A program made the translations under genes and the position numbers. This document shows positions 53,324 to 63,044 of a stretch of 64,000 nucleotides of DNA, piece by piece. The notes beneath the pieces are model-generated. The model had not been told where the DNA came from. It was given only the letters and a program-made list of their open reading frames with translations, and did no database searches. The stretch comes from Nocardia sputorum. GTDB lineage: Bacteria; Actinomycetota; Actinomycetes; Mycobacteriales; Mycobacteriaceae. The stretch's first letter is position 1, and the number at the start of each line of letters is the position of its first letter. Where the stretch lies: NCBI RefSeq assembly GCF_027924405.1, contig NZ_AP026978.1:5208001-5272000 (forward strand). Direction: 5' to 3'.

Positions 53324-54136
53324 TCACGGCGCATCCAGGGCGGCGACGAGCCGGTCCAGCGCCGACTGGGATTCCGCGTCCGCGGCGCGATAGATGATGA
53401 TCCGCTGGTCGGGATCCTGCACGGGCATCAGCACCTCGTAGCTGACGACCAGCGGACCCACCAGCGGATGCCGCAACGGCTTGTTGCCTCGCCCCTGCAC
53501 GCGCACGTCGTGGCGGGCCCACGCCTGCTCGAACTCCGCGCTGTACTCGGTGAACTCGGCGATCAAATCGGCCAGCGCCCGGTCGTCCGGGTGCGCGGCC
53601 CACGCCGCGCGCAGATCCGCGATGCCCTCCCGGATGATGCGTTCCCGCTCGACATAGAAATCCCGCATGCTCGGGTCGAGCAGGCACAGCCACATGGAGT
53701 TGCGCTGCCGCTCCGGCAGCGCGCCGAAATCCGTGATCAAGGCTGCCATCTCCCGGTTCCAGGCCAGGATGTCGTATCGGTGGTTGACCAGCATCGCGGG
53801 CAACGGCGACAGGTCACACACCAGCATGGCCAGCGCGGGCGGGGGCACCGTGCTCGGCTTGCCGTGGTCGGGCTGCCGCTGTAGCGCCAGATCGAACAGG
53901 TAGGCGCGCTCGTCGTCGTTCAGGCGCAATGCCCGCGCCAGCGCGTTGAGCACCTCCACCGACGGTCGCAGGCCCCGCCCTTGCTCCAGCCGCACGATGT
54001 AATCGGTGCTCACGCCCGCCAGCTCGGCGACCTCTTCCCGCCGCAGTCCCGGGGTCCGGCGCGTCTGCCTGCGCTGCGGCAAGCCGAGATCGGCCGGTGT
54101 CAGCCGCTCCCTGCGGGCACGGAGGAACGCTGCCAT
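53324..54136 (-). CDS. XRE-family regulator with MmyB-like ligand domain
   Basis: A 270-residue regulator. The Cro/CI helix-turn-helix is LRREEVAELAGVSTDYIVRLEQGR; the remainder matches the MmyB-like (PAS-type) domain, with DILAWNREMAALITDFG. Family start MAAFLRARRERLTP is at 54136, but without a ribosome site. The frame is open to 54391 with an 84-residue Arg/Gly/Pro-rich extension made of three near-repeats (RNHGEPGGD, RNHSGPADG, RTHGVSGSG) and a -10 TAGGAT placed for leaderless start at 54388. So the longer protein is possible. It is divergent from the aldo/keto reductase gene, a likely target. Confidence 0.85.
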   Translation of the reverse strand: MAAFLRARRERLTPADLGLPQRRQTRRTPGLRREEVAELAGVSTDYIVRLEQGRGLRPSVEVLNALARALRLNDDERAYLFDLALQRQPDHGKPSTVPPPALAMLVCDLSPLPAMLVNHRYDILAWNREMAALITDFGALPERQRNSMWLCLLDPSMRDFYVERERIIREGIADLRAAWAAHPDDRALADLIAEFTEYSAEFEQAWARHDVRVQGRGNKPLRHPLVGPLVVSYEVLMPVQDPDQRIIIYRAADAESQSALDRLVAALDAP

Positions 54137-54512
54137 CTCTTGAACACGATCCGCGCCGCTGCCGGACACCCCGTGGGTGCGCGGACTCCCACCACCCGGG
54201 CCGCGATCGGGACGCCGCGCCGGGTCCGCACCATCAGCGGGCCCACTGTGGTTCCGTGGGCCTCCGCCGGCCCTGGCATCGTGGCGCTGCGCAGACTCCG
54301 CGTCACCTCCGGGCTCACCATGGTTGCGGGAGCTGCCGCGGCCGGGCCTGAGGTCGCGGCGCGGTATGGGGTTCACCGTGCCAGTCATCACCGTCGATCC
54401 TACGGTTGCCTAGGACTGGACTTCCCAGGATGAAGCTTCCCTTACTGAGCCGCGCGCGCCGTTGAAAACTGTCTTCGGACCACATGGCATCGCGAAACAC
54501 AAGGAGCTGGAC

Positions 54513-55583
54513 ATGTCCGGAGCCCGCACCCTCGACACCTACCGGCTGCTCGGCCGCTCTGGCCTTCGGGTGTCTCCCCTGTCCCTGGGAACCATGACCT
54601 TCGGCGCCGACTGGGGCTGGGGCGCGGACCGGGACGAAGCCCGCAAGATCTTCGACACCTACGTCGAGCGAGGTGGCAACTTCATCGACACGGCCAACCA
54701 GTACACCAACGGCACCTCAGAGCAACTGCTCGGCGAATTCACCGCGGACAATCGCGAAAGCCTCGTACTGGCGACCAAATACACCATGCTGCGCCGCCCA
54801 GGCGACCCGAATTCCGGCGGCAACCACCGCAAGAGCCTGGTCGGCTCGGTGGAGGCCAGCTTGCGCAGGCTGAACACCGATTACATCGACCTGCTCTACC
54901 TGCACGCCTGGGATTTCCTGACCCCCGTCGAGGAAATCCTGCGCGGTATGGACGATTTGGTGCGCTCGGGCAAAGTGCTCTACGTCGGCATCTCCGACGC
55001 ACCGGCCTGGCAGATCGCGCGGATGCAGACCATCGCCGACCTGCGCGGCTGGTCACCCCTGATCGCGCTGCAGATCGAGTACAGCCTGATCGAGCGGACC
55101 GTCGAGCGTGATCTCATCCCGATGGCACGCGAGCTGGGCCTCGGCGTGATCCCGTGGTCGCCGCTGGCCAGCGGCGTGCTCACCGGCAAGTACAGCCGCG
55201 CGGATCTGGACCACGAAGTGGACGGTTCGCCCGAGGGCAGCCGCAAGAACGTGGCCGCCGCCAACGGCTCGCTCACCGAACGCGGGCTCGCCATCGCCGA
55301 CGTGGTGAAGCAGGTCGCGAGCGAGATCGGCAGGACTCCGTCGCAAGTGGCGCTGGCCTGGACGCTGCTCGATCCCGCGGTCACGTCGCCGATCATCGGC
55401 GCGCGCACCGCCGCGCAACTCGAGGACAACCTCGGCGCGCTCGACGTGGAGTTCGACGCCACTCAGCTCGCCCGGCTCGAACAAGCCAGCGCGGTGGAAC
55501 TCGGGTTCCCGCACGAATTCCTGAACCGCCCGATGACCCAGAGCGTCACCTTCGGCGATCTGAAGATCGAAGGGCGCGGCTGA
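54513..55583 (+). CDS. Aldo/keto reductase
   Basis: NADPH-dependent oxidoreductase of the TIM-barrel AKR superfamily, 356 residues. Catalytic Asp, Tyr, Lys and His lie in FIDTANQYTNG, ATKYTM and LLYLHAWD; the phosphate-binding end is ASEIGRTPSQVALAWTL and IIGARTAAQLEDNL. ATG at 54513 follows AAGGAG at the proper distance; 54462 is rejected. Divergent from the MmyB-like regulator. Confidence 0.92.
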   Translation: MSGARTLDTYRLLGRSGLRVSPLSLGTMTFGADWGWGADRDEARKIFDTYVERGGNFIDTANQYTNGTSEQLLGEFTADNRESLVLATKYTMLRRPGDPNSGGNHRKSLVGSVEASLRRLNTDYIDLLYLHAWDFLTPVEEILRGMDDLVRSGKVLYVGISDAPAWQIARMQTIADLRGWSPLIALQIEYSLIERTVERDLIPMARELGLGVIPWSPLASGVLTGKYSRADLDHEVDGSPEGSRKNVAAANGSLTERGLAIADVVKQVASEIGRTPSQVALAWTLLDPAVTSPIIGARTAAQLEDNLGALDVEFDATQLARLEQASAVELGFPHEFLNRPMTQSVTFGDLKIEGRG

Positions 55584-55676
55584 TTCATCGCTCCGCGTCC
55601 GGCACAGCACACTTCGATCAGTTCGGGACCGCCGCACCGTCCACATCGGTGACAACACCGACCGCGGAGGATGACG

Positions 55677-56309
55677 ATGGACTTGGACATGATCACGATG
55701 TGGACGCGCGCCGAACGTCTCGGGCTCGCCGACTTCCTCGACGACCTGGACGACCACGAGTGGACGGCCGAGTCCCTGTGCCCGGGCTGGACCGTGCACG
55801 ATGTCTTGGCCCACCTGACCCTGTCCAATCGGGTCACCCTCGGTGCGACGATCGCTGGAATCGTCCGCGCGCGTGGTGACTGGAACCGGATGACGGAGCG
55901 GATGGCACGCGAGCGCGCCCGTCGGTACTCACCCACCGAACTGATCGGGCAATTGCGGGAAGGCGCCGCGTGGACCCGGCGGGCGCCAGGGGCGGGGGCA
56001 CTGGATCCGCTGGTGGACACCATGATTCACGGACAGGACATCGCCCGTCCGCTCGGCCGGCGGTACGTCATGCCCGTCGAGCAAGCCGTCGTAGGGCTGG
56101 AACACGTGCTGCGCAGCAGGTTCTACGGCAGCCAGAAGCGTCTGCGCGGGATCCGTCTCGTGGCCACCGACGCGGAGTGGTCGTCGGGTACCGGGACAAC
56201 GGAGATCAGCGGACCGCTGAGCGATCTGCTGCTCGTCGCGACCGGTCGCGCGGCGGGGCTCGCCGGGTTGACGGGCACAGGGGTAGAACGGCTCACCAGC
56301 GCGTTATAG
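55677..56309 (+). CDS. Maleylpyruvate isomerase / DinB-like family protein
   Basis: A 210-residue protein of the mycothiol-dependent TIGR03083 group. Possible metal-binding His residues lie in CPGWTVHDVLAHLTLSNR and TMIHGQDIARPLG. Substrate unknown. ATG at 55677 is preferred to 55671: GGAGG ends directly before 55671, but is six bases before 55677. Codon use is normal. It is 93 bp after the aldo/keto reductase gene and may be co-transcribed. Confidence 0.82.
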   Translation: MDLDMITMWTRAERLGLADFLDDLDDHEWTAESLCPGWTVHDVLAHLTLSNRVTLGATIAGIVRARGDWNRMTERMARERARRYSPTELIGQLREGAAWTRRAPGAGALDPLVDTMIHGQDIARPLGRRYVMPVEQAVVGLEHVLRSRFYGSQKRLRGIRLVATDAEWSSGTGTTEISGPLSDLLLVATGRAAGLAGLTGTGVERLTSAL

Positions 56310-56549
56310 GGCCGCCCCGTTGCCCCTCGACTCCCCATCGACGCCCGCCGCGACGTCCCCGATCGGGTCGGATGGCACCGGCTCTGCCGGGTCCAGGTCC
56401 GGGTCCGGGTCGGTCCTCTGCCGGCTGCCCGCCACCACGTCTTTCGCGGCCGCGGCGTTGGACGTCGAGGTGTAGGGCTGCGCCTGGGGCAGACCCCAGC
56501 CCGACCTGCCAGATCGGAGCGCCTGCGTGGCACTGATCGTGTGAGCTGA
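56304..56549 (-). pseudogene. Start-less coding-like fragment
   Basis: An 81-codon minus frame with high third-position GC (about 90%) and ordinary composition (GWGLPQAQPYTSTSNAAAAKD... PAEPVPSDPIGDV). The frame begins after a stop at 56550-56552 and lacks a plausible start for its first part; GTG codons occur mid-way (DVVAGSRQ). It ends TAA at 56304-56306, overlapping nothing. A decayed gene, the C-terminus of a lost gene, or chance are all possible. Confidence 0.3.
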
Positions 56550-56595
56550 TCATTCGAACTGGTCGATGTCGGCTGGCTGATCGGATCAGGCGCGA

Positions 56596-57567
56596 TCAGC
56601 CCGCCCCGTGCAGATCGAGGATGCGGGTGAGGGCGTGTTCCAGCGCGTAGCCCGTATCGGCGGCACCGCCCTTCACGTCGGCGTTGAGGGTGGCGACGAC
56701 TTGGAGGGCGGAGCCGATCGTCGCGGGGGTCCAGTTGCGGGCCTGGGCTTGCGCTTTCTTCACCTTCCACGGCGGCATGCCGAGTTGCTGGGCCAGTTTG
56801 AACGGATCACCGCGGCCCGCCGAGCCGACACGCGCGATGGTGTGCACCGAGTCGGCGAGCGCGTCGGCGAGCAGGACGTGCGGCACGCCACGGTCGTTCG
56901 CCCAGCGCAGCGCCTCCATCGCACCGGGGCGATCGCCTGCCACCGCGAGCTCGGCCACGTCGAATCCGGAGACCTCGGCCTTGCCCGAGTAGTAGCGGCG
57001 CACGGCCGCCACATCGATCTTCCCGCCGGTGTCCGCAGCCAACTGCCCGCACGCCGCCGCCAGCTCACGCAGGTCCGAACCCACCGACTCCAGTACCACT
57101 TGGACGACTTCGCCGGACACCCGCACGCCGGCGGTGCGGAACTCACCCCGCACGAACTCGACGCGCTCGGCGGCCTTGGTCAGCTTCGCGCAGTCATGAG
57201 TAACGGCCCCGGCTTTCTGCAAGGCGGGTGCGAGCGCCTTGGCCCGGCCGCCCCCGGAGTGCAGAACGACGAGCACCACACCCTCGGGCGGACTCTGCGC
57301 CGCCTCGGTGATGACCGCGACCGCGTCTTTCCCCGCCTCGGCCGCGGACTCCAGGATGATCACCCGGTCCTCGGCGAACAGCGACGGACTCAGCAGTTCC
57401 GCCAGCTCCGCGGTGCTGGCATCCCCCGCGCGCAGACGATCGACGGGCACGGCGTCCGGATCCGGAGCCAACGCCCGGACCTGCGCGGTCACCGTACTCA
57501 ACGCCCGCTCGATCAGCAGCTCTTCTTCGCCGAGTACCAGGTGCACCGGCGCTGGTCGCTCGCTCAC
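56596..57567 (-). CDS. holA: DNA polymerase III subunit delta
   Basis: Clamp-loader delta subunit, 323 residues, which opens the sliding clamp. The AAA+-like N-terminus begins [17 protein letters not shown]; the C-terminal domain includes [24 protein letters not shown] and [17 protein letters not shown] at 57567 is chosen for family fit, with GGGGAA upstream; the frame continues to 57987. It precedes comEC/comEA by a 432-bp gap, wider than in mycobacteria. Confidence 0.93.
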   Translation of the reverse strand: MSERPAPVHLVLGEEELLIERALSTVTAQVRALAPDPDAVPVDRLRAGDASTAELAELLSPSLFAEDRVIILESAAEAGKDAVAVITEAAQSPPEGVVLVVLHSGGGRAKALAPALQKAGAVTHDCAKLTKAAERVEFVRGEFRTAGVRVSGEVVQVVLESVGSDLRELAAACGQLAADTGGKIDVAAVRRYYSGKAEVSGFDVAELAVAGDRPGAMEALRWANDRGVPHVLLADALADSVHTIARVGSAGRGDPFKLAQQLGMPPWKVKKAQAQARNWTPATIGSALQVVATLNADVKGGAADTGYALEHALTRILDLHGAG

Positions 57568-57999
57568 GACAGCGTTTCCCCGAGACCGGAAGGCACCGTG
57601 CTCGACGGCATTGCCGGATTGCTCTGTTCGCCGCGCGCGTCCACAGCCCGATCCTACGATCCGTGGCCGACACCTCCCCTCACCCAGCCCACCGGATCTC
57701 GGGCCCCGCCATCCGGCAGACCGCGATGCTCGGCTTCCGCCGACCCCATCGGACCGGGCCACGGCTCGCACTGACGCCCGAACTTCGGGCCGCCACGGCT
57801 CACAGGGATTCCGCGCGGATCCGGCCCATCGAATGGCATCCGAACCGCATCGCGTCCCTGCGCCCGACGGGCTCGCAGCATCCGGACCCCCTGTACCCCA
57901 GGGGGGCAGCATCCGGTCGCTCGGCGGCGCCGCTACATCGGTATAGGCCCGATCGCGTGAGCTTCGAGTCGACCCGGTCATTCCCATGCCCGCTGGTCG
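57568..57999. other. Gene-free region holA-comEC
   Basis: 432 bp without a credible gene. A 7-bp hairpin CCCCCTG/CAGGGGG at about 57889-57907 lies about 95 bp after the comEC stop and could end that transcript. Confidence 0.45.
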
Positions 58000-60762
58000 T
58001 CATCGCGAACTCGTCACGCGAAGGTTCCCGTCGCTGCCGGAGACCACGAGGTCGCCTTGCCGATCGGTGCGGACCACCGTCGCGCCGAGGGCGGACAAAT
58101 CCGCCAGGACCGCGGGATTGGGATGTCCGAAAGTGTTGTCGGCGCCGACGCTGACCAGCACCAACCGGGGACGCACCGCGTCGAGGAATTCTCGTGTGGT
58201 GGTGCGTGATCCATGGTGCGGTAGTTTGAGCACGTCCGCCTGAATGGGTATCCCGGCCTGCATCAGCGCGCGCTGGGCGGACGCCTCGATGTCCCCGGTG
58301 AGCAGGATTCGCCCGGCGGGCGTGCGGGCGATGACGACCACCGAGCGGTCGTTGGCATCCTCGGTTTCGTCACCCTGGACCGGTCGCGGGCCGTTTCTGG
58401 ACGGCGCGAGCACCTCGAGCTCGATCGACCCGAAACTCAGCAGGTGTCCCGCCGATAATTCCAGTAGCGGCACTCCCGCGCCTCTGGCGAGGGTCACGAC
58501 CTGGGTCAGACCCGAGACAGGGACACCCACGTCACCCGACGGAAGCACCGCATCATTACTCGCGAATTCACCTGGGCTACAAGAAAGTCGCGTGGGCCAC
58601 TCCGTATGAGCAATGCGATGACGATCGACGGGCGGCAAGCTTCGCGTCCCGCTCCGACCGACGAGACGGCTTCGGTCGTCCTCCCCATCGGCTTTCCCGG
58701 ATCCGGGACGGCCGTATCCGTCCGCAGCAGGTGTCGGCGGGGAACCGCATCCGAGGCCGCCGTCCGGAGGCACCCGACGGGATCCGCCGGGTGGCGCAGG
58801 CGGCGCAAGCCCGTCGAGTTCGTGCATGCCGACGGCTATCGCGTCGACCGCGCGACCGTGCAATGCGCCGGCGAGCCCGTCGATGTGGTCGGCGTGCGGA
58901 TGGGTGAGGATCAGCAGGGGGATGCGCGAGATGCGCAACCGGTCCAGGCAGGTACGAATCGGGCGCGGGTCCGGCCCCGCGTCGATGACGACCGCGGCGC
59001 CGGGGCCCACCGACAGAGCGAGACCGTCTCCTTGTCCGACATCGCAGGCCGCGAGCACCCAGCCGCTCGGCGGCCAGCCCGGGTGCCAGATCCGCACCGG
59101 CACCAAGACCACCGCGACACCGAGCGCCATCGCGGCGGCGACTCGACGCACGGCTCGGGCGCGCGAGGCCGCGACCACGACCGCCACCACGACGCCCGCG
59201 ATCAGTCCCCCCGCCGCTCCACCCGGCACCGCGACGGATGCGCCGGGCAACGCGGCGGCGTGGCGGGCCACCCACAGCAACCACCACAGCGGCGGCGCCG
59301 CGCAGCGCAGGACCAGGTCGGCGAGGGGTGACCACAGGCTCGCCAGCACCGCTCCACCCGCCCCGGCGACGGTGACCGGTGCGATGACCGGGGTGACCAG
59401 CACATTGGCCAGCACCGCGACCAGGCTGAGCCGCCCGGTGAGCGCGATCAGAATCGGCGTCGTCACCACGAACGCCGCGGCGGACACGGCGACCGTTTCG
59501 GCAGCCACCCGCCACCATCCCCGGGCGCGCAGCCAGTCGGCCCAGCTCGGCGCCAGCAGGATCAGGCCGCCCGTCGCGACGACCGACAGCGCGAACCCCG
59601 CGTTGACGGCGAGCGCAGGCCACAGGGCGAGCAGCGCGATGAGCGCGGCGCACAGCGCGGGCAGCGCCTGCTTGCGGCGACCGGTGAGCACGGCCAGCAG
59701 GGTGATCGCGCCCATCGCACCGGCGCGCAGCACGCTCGGGTCCGGCCGCACGACGACCACGAACATGAGCAGGGCCGAGGCGGCGACGGCCGCCGCGGCG
59801 CGCGGGCCGAGGGTCAGCAGGCGCACGACGAACAACACGACGGAAAGCAAGATGGTGAAATTCGCCCCGCTCACCACCGTCAGGTGCTGCAGCCCGGCGA
59901 TCTCGAAGTCCTCGCGCACCTGCTCGGACAACCCCGAGGTGTCCCCGACGACCAGCGCGGGCAGCAGCCCCGCCGAGTCGGACGGCAGTGCGCGCACGGC
60001 CGATGCGGCGAAGGCGGCGCGCACGGCATCGGCGCCGCGCTGCCACCAGGGCAGCGGCCCGGCGGCGGGTGATCCTTGCACGTGAAGGGTCACGACGGTG
60101 AGGTCGGCCCGGCGCGGCTGTTCCACCCGGGCGCGGAACTCGACCGGCCCGCCCGGCGACAAGCCGGCCCACTCCGGGCCGGAGGCCAGGACGACCACCG
60201 CGCCGCCGGCATGGACGGTCACACCGCCGCGCCGGTACTCTCGCAGATCCGCGCGGAGCACCCATTGCCGATCCGCACCGGAGACTTTGCCACGCACCGG
60301 CTTCGGGTCGTCCGTCGGTGTGACCACCACATGCACGGACTGTCCCACCGCCGCCCGCAGCGGGTGGGTCGCCACGCGATGTTCCCGCCATGCCGCCGCG
60401 GCCGCGAACCCCGCCCCTAGCAGAACCGCCGCGAGCGCCACCACCGCTACCGCCCGCCGACGTTCGCCGCGGTGCGCGAGGGCCCACAGCAGCAGCACCC
60501 ACAATCCGATGGCCGCGACCGCCAGCGCGACCGCCAGCGCAACCCCCGCCCGCCACCCCGCCGTCACCGCGACAATGGTCGCGCCCCAACAGCACAACGC
60601 GGCGGGTACCAGACGAGCGTCCAGCACCTGTACGGCGCCGGACTCCTTCGCCGAAGCGTCCTCCTGCTGGTCTCGGATGCCTTCGGCGCTCGGACCGGCC
60701 GGCGACTCCAGGCGAGAGCCGAGCCGTCGGCGAACCGATTCCGTCGAGCCCCCGGCGGTCAT
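58000..60762 (-). CDS. comEC: ComEC/Rec2 DNA-uptake channel protein
   Basis: A 920-residue membrane protein with a ComEC/Rec2 competence region (many helices; GVVSGANFTILLSV part of GLQHLTVVSGANF) and a C-terminal metallo-beta-lactamase domain with LTHPHADHIDG, LLTGDIE and LKLPHHGS. The hydrophobic N-terminal DUF4131 region follows about 40 polar residues. ATG at 60762 overlaps the comEA stop as ATGA. Within the beta-lactamase domain, between AIAVGMHELDG and LTQVVTLARGAG, there is an insertion of roughly 75-95 residues (bases about 58520-58810) of low complexity, with lower GC. It may not be folded. Role in DNA uptake in this organism is unproven. Confidence 0.9.
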   Translation of the reverse strand: MTAGGSTESVRRRLGSRLESPAGPSAEGIRDQQEDASAKESGAVQVLDARLVPAALCCWGATIVAVTAGWRAGVALAVALAVAAIGLWVLLLWALAHRGERRRAVAVVALAAVLLGAGFAAAAAWREHRVATHPLRAAVGQSVHVVVTPTDDPKPVRGKVSGADRQWVLRADLREYRRGGVTVHAGGAVVVLASGPEWAGLSPGGPVEFRARVEQPRRADLTVVTLHVQGSPAAGPLPWWQRGADAVRAAFAASAVRALPSDSAGLLPALVVGDTSGLSEQVREDFEIAGLQHLTVVSGANFTILLSVVLFVVRLLTLGPRAAAAVAASALLMFVVVVRPDPSVLRAGAMGAITLLAVLTGRRKQALPALCAALIALLALWPALAVNAGFALSVVATGGLILLAPSWADWLRARGWWRVAAETVAVSAAAFVVTTPILIALTGRLSLVAVLANVLVTPVIAPVTVAGAGGAVLASLWSPLADLVLRCAAPPLWWLLWVARHAAALPGASVAVPGGAAGGLIAGVVVAVVVAASRARAVRRVAAAMALGVAVVLVPVRIWHPGWPPSGWVLAACDVGQGDGLALSVGPGAAVVIDAGPDPRPIRTCLDRLRISRIPLLILTHPHADHIDGLAGALHGRAVDAIAVGMHELDGLAPPAPPGGSRRVPPDGGLGCGSPPTPAADGYGRPGSGKADGEDDRSRLVGRSGTRSLPPVDRHRIAHTEWPTRLSCSPGEFASNDAVLPSGDVGVPVSGLTQVVTLARGAGVPLLELSAGHLLSFGSIELEVLAPSRNGPRPVQGDETEDANDRSVVVIARTPAGRILLTGDIEASAQRALMQAGIPIQADVLKLPHHGSRTTTREFLDAVRPRLVLVSVGADNTFGHPNPAVLADLSALGATVVRTDRQGDLVVSGSDGNLRVTSSR

Positions 60763-62126
60763 ACCCGCACCAGATCGCGCAATCGGGCCAGGCGGGCCGG
60801 GCCGATGCCGTCCACTTCGCCGAGTTGCTCGACCGACGTGAAGCGGCCGTTGGTCGTCCGCCAGCCGACGATGGCGCGAGCGGTGACCGGCCCGACGCCG
60901 GGAAGCGCGTCGAGCTCGGATTCGGAGGCCGTATTCAGGTCGATCCGGCCCGCCGGGCTCGACGGACGGCTCGGTGCGGCGGCGGACCCGGAGGACGGAC
61001 GCCCGCCCGCGCCGATCGTGCTGCTGCCCTGCTGCGCCGCGCCGGAGCTCGGCGCGACCGGCCCCACCAGCACCTGATCGCCATCCGACAACCGCTGCGC
61101 CAGATTCAGGCCGGTGGTGTCCGCACCCGCGCTCGGACCGCCCGCCGCGGCCAGCGCATCCGCGACACGGGACCCTTCGGGCAGGCGGACCAAACCGGTG
61201 CGCTGGACCAAACCGACGACACTGACGACCAGTTCGGCCGTCGGCGGGCTGGGCTCGGCACGCCTTGGTGATTCCCTGACGGCGCTCACCGGTACGGGAG
61301 CGCCGGGTGTTGCCGAGGCGGCGGCTTGCCCGAACGCAAGCGGCGGCACCGGGCGGGCGATCGGGCGCTCGCGGAAAACGATCACCCCGGCGACGACCAT
61401 CGCCGCGATCCCGACCAGCGCGAGTGCGCGCACCCCGCGAGTGCCCGGATCCAGCCGGAGGCCCCGGAACCGTTCGGGCACAAGGCGACGCCGCCAGTGC
61501 GGTCCGCCCGTCGGCTCCTCCAGCCAGCCGGGAGACCGAATGCGACCGACATCGTCTTCGGTTTCCCGATCGGGCGCCGGAGCGCCGGACAGCCGCAGCA
61601 GATCCCACTTCCCGGCATCGCCCGAACTCTCGTCCGGCTGTAGGTCGCGGTCGCGCGCAGCGCCATCGGCGACGCCACTGTCGTGTGCCGAGCCGAGCTC
61701 GTCTTCGCCCTGCTGGGACCCGGTCGCGCGGGAAGCCACCACCGCACCGACGTCGCGGGCTACCGGCCGTCCCTTTACGGCCACCGGACCGGAGCCGTCG
61801 ACCCGCGCCGCGCGACTCGTCTTCGATCCGTGATCCGCAGCAGGCGAGGGACTTTCGGTAGCGAGTGGTGGTAGCACCGCCATGCCCGATCGTCCCCCGC
61901 GGTGGGTGGCGGCCGCTGCGCGGGCAGGATTCGCGCTGCCCGACTGCCCGGTGTTTCGCGAGGGCTCTGCGCGCGGGGATCGCGCCGTCTCCCAGCCGGA
62001 CGGTCCGCGCTCGGCGTCCGGCCCGGCCGTACCGGTACCCGCACCGGCCGTTCTGCTCGCGCCGACCCGGGCGGTCAGCTCTCCCAATCGCCGTCGTACC
62101 CGCTCGCGTTCGTCCTGTCGTGACAT
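60759..62126 (-). CDS. comEA: ComEA-like helix-hairpin-helix protein
   Basis: A 455-residue membrane-anchored DNA-binding protein. It has a long polar N-terminal region, one helix (VRALALVGIAAMVVAGVIVF at about residue 235-255), an SLBB-like segment (VVGLVQRTGLVRLPEGSRVADALAAAGG) and a tandem HhH end (IDLNTASESELDALPGVGPVTARAIVGWR). The N-terminus of about 230 residues is unusually long. ATG at 62126 is supported by a -10 at 62134. The stop overlaps the comEC start, so the two are coupled. Confidence 0.88.
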   Translation of the reverse strand: MSRQDERERVRRRLGELTARVGASRTAGAGTGTAGPDAERGPSGWETARSPRAEPSRNTGQSGSANPARAAAATHRGGRSGMAVLPPLATESPSPAADHGSKTSRAARVDGSGPVAVKGRPVARDVGAVVASRATGSQQGEDELGSAHDSGVADGAARDRDLQPDESSGDAGKWDLLRLSGAPAPDRETEDDVGRIRSPGWLEEPTGGPHWRRRLVPERFRGLRLDPGTRGVRALALVGIAAMVVAGVIVFRERPIARPVPPLAFGQAAASATPGAPVPVSAVRESPRRAEPSPPTAELVVSVVGLVQRTGLVRLPEGSRVADALAAAGGPSAGADTTGLNLAQRLSDGDQVLVGPVAPSSGAAQQGSSTIGAGGRPSSGSAAAPSRPSSPAGRIDLNTASESELDALPGVGPVTARAIVGWRTTNGRFTSVEQLGEVDGIGPARLARLRDLVRV

Positions 62127-62133
62127 GGCGGTG

Positions 62134-62139
62134 ACGGTA
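62134..62139 (-). promoter_or_regulatory. -10 element for leaderless comEA transcript
   Basis: TACCGT on the minus strand ends seven bases before the ATG at 62126. There is no ribosome site there, which fits a leaderless mRNA. Confidence 0.45.
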
Positions 62140-62488
62140 ATGCCGCCGACCGGCGAGAAAATCGGTCCGACCAGCTGATTCGACGCACCTGTTGATAACC
62201 CCCGGACTGTGCACAACTCGCCGTCGACCGGTCGGAGTCTTCATCCCCACACGCCGTGGACTACGCATACGAGCCTTCCCCTCGAGGCCCGCCCGAACGG
62301 TCCGCCCCCGACCGAACCGCAATGACCGGAACCGATTTCCGACCGGCCACGACGACCCGACGAAACATCTGGACAGCGAGACCCCTCCGCGCCCCAGCGG
62401 CGGCACGGCAACGCTCATCCCCTGGCCGCGTAAGTAACCCGAACGACGATGCCGCGACCGAACAGCAGGCCGAAGGAAGAAATGCGGT
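62140..62488. other. Gene-free region comEA-GNAT
   Basis: About 350 bp, slightly lower GC in parts. It includes the likely comEA promoter. No credible gene. Confidence 0.45.
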
Positions 62489-62962
62489 TCAGCCCAGATG
62501 CTTGGCGAAGCAATTCGACAAAGGGAGCACCTCGTACGGCGAGAAAATCGGGATCCGATGGTAGCCACTACGTTCGTAGAAGCGTACGGCTTCCGGTTGC
62601 AGGTGACCGGTCTGCAGGATCAACCGGGGGCGCCCGGCCGCCCGGGCGGCGTCCTCGGCCGCGGTGAGCAACAACGTCGCGGCGCCGGAACCGCGATGCG
62701 CCGGGCGGACGAACATCCGCTTGACCTCGAGATCCTCCGCATTCCATCGCAAGGCGGCGTGGCCGACCGGACCGTCGGAGTACGCCACGAAGGTACTGTG
62801 CACGGTGGCCGGGTCGACCGTATTCGGGTTCGTGGGCAACTCCCTCGCCAGATGGGCGTAGCGCGGCCCGACCTCGGCGGCCATCTCGTCGCGCAACGTC
62901 ACCGCGTCCGGATGCGCCCAGTCCACCGTGGTCACGGTGAGTGGCGGCCGCACAGAACTCAT
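62489..62962 (-). CDS. GNAT-family N-acetyltransferase
   Basis: A 157-residue acetyl-CoA-dependent acyltransferase. The CoA-binding motif is RPAHRGSGAA (86-95), preceded by LEVKRMFV; C-terminal FYERSGYHRI is typical. Acceptor unknown. ATG at 62962. In M. tuberculosis eis lies in this position, but this protein is far shorter than Eis and is not its orthologue. Confidence 0.88.
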   Translation of the reverse strand: MSSVRPPLTVTTVDWAHPDAVTLRDEMAAEVGPRYAHLARELPTNPNTVDPATVHSTFVAYSDGPVGHAALRWNAEDLEVKRMFVRPAHRGSGAATLLLTAAEDAARAAGRPRLILQTGHLQPEAVRFYERSGYHRIPIFSPYEVLPLSNCFAKHLG

Positions 62963-63044
62963 GCCCCGACGCTAGCCGCACCGCGGGTGACGCACGAGCA
63001 ATCGGATCACCGAGATTGTTGTCTGACCCGGAGCCCGCAAACGC

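Noticed and set aside
60763-62568. Upstream extension of the comEC frame to 62568
   Set aside because: It runs through comEA in another frame; the real start overlaps the comEA stop at 60762.
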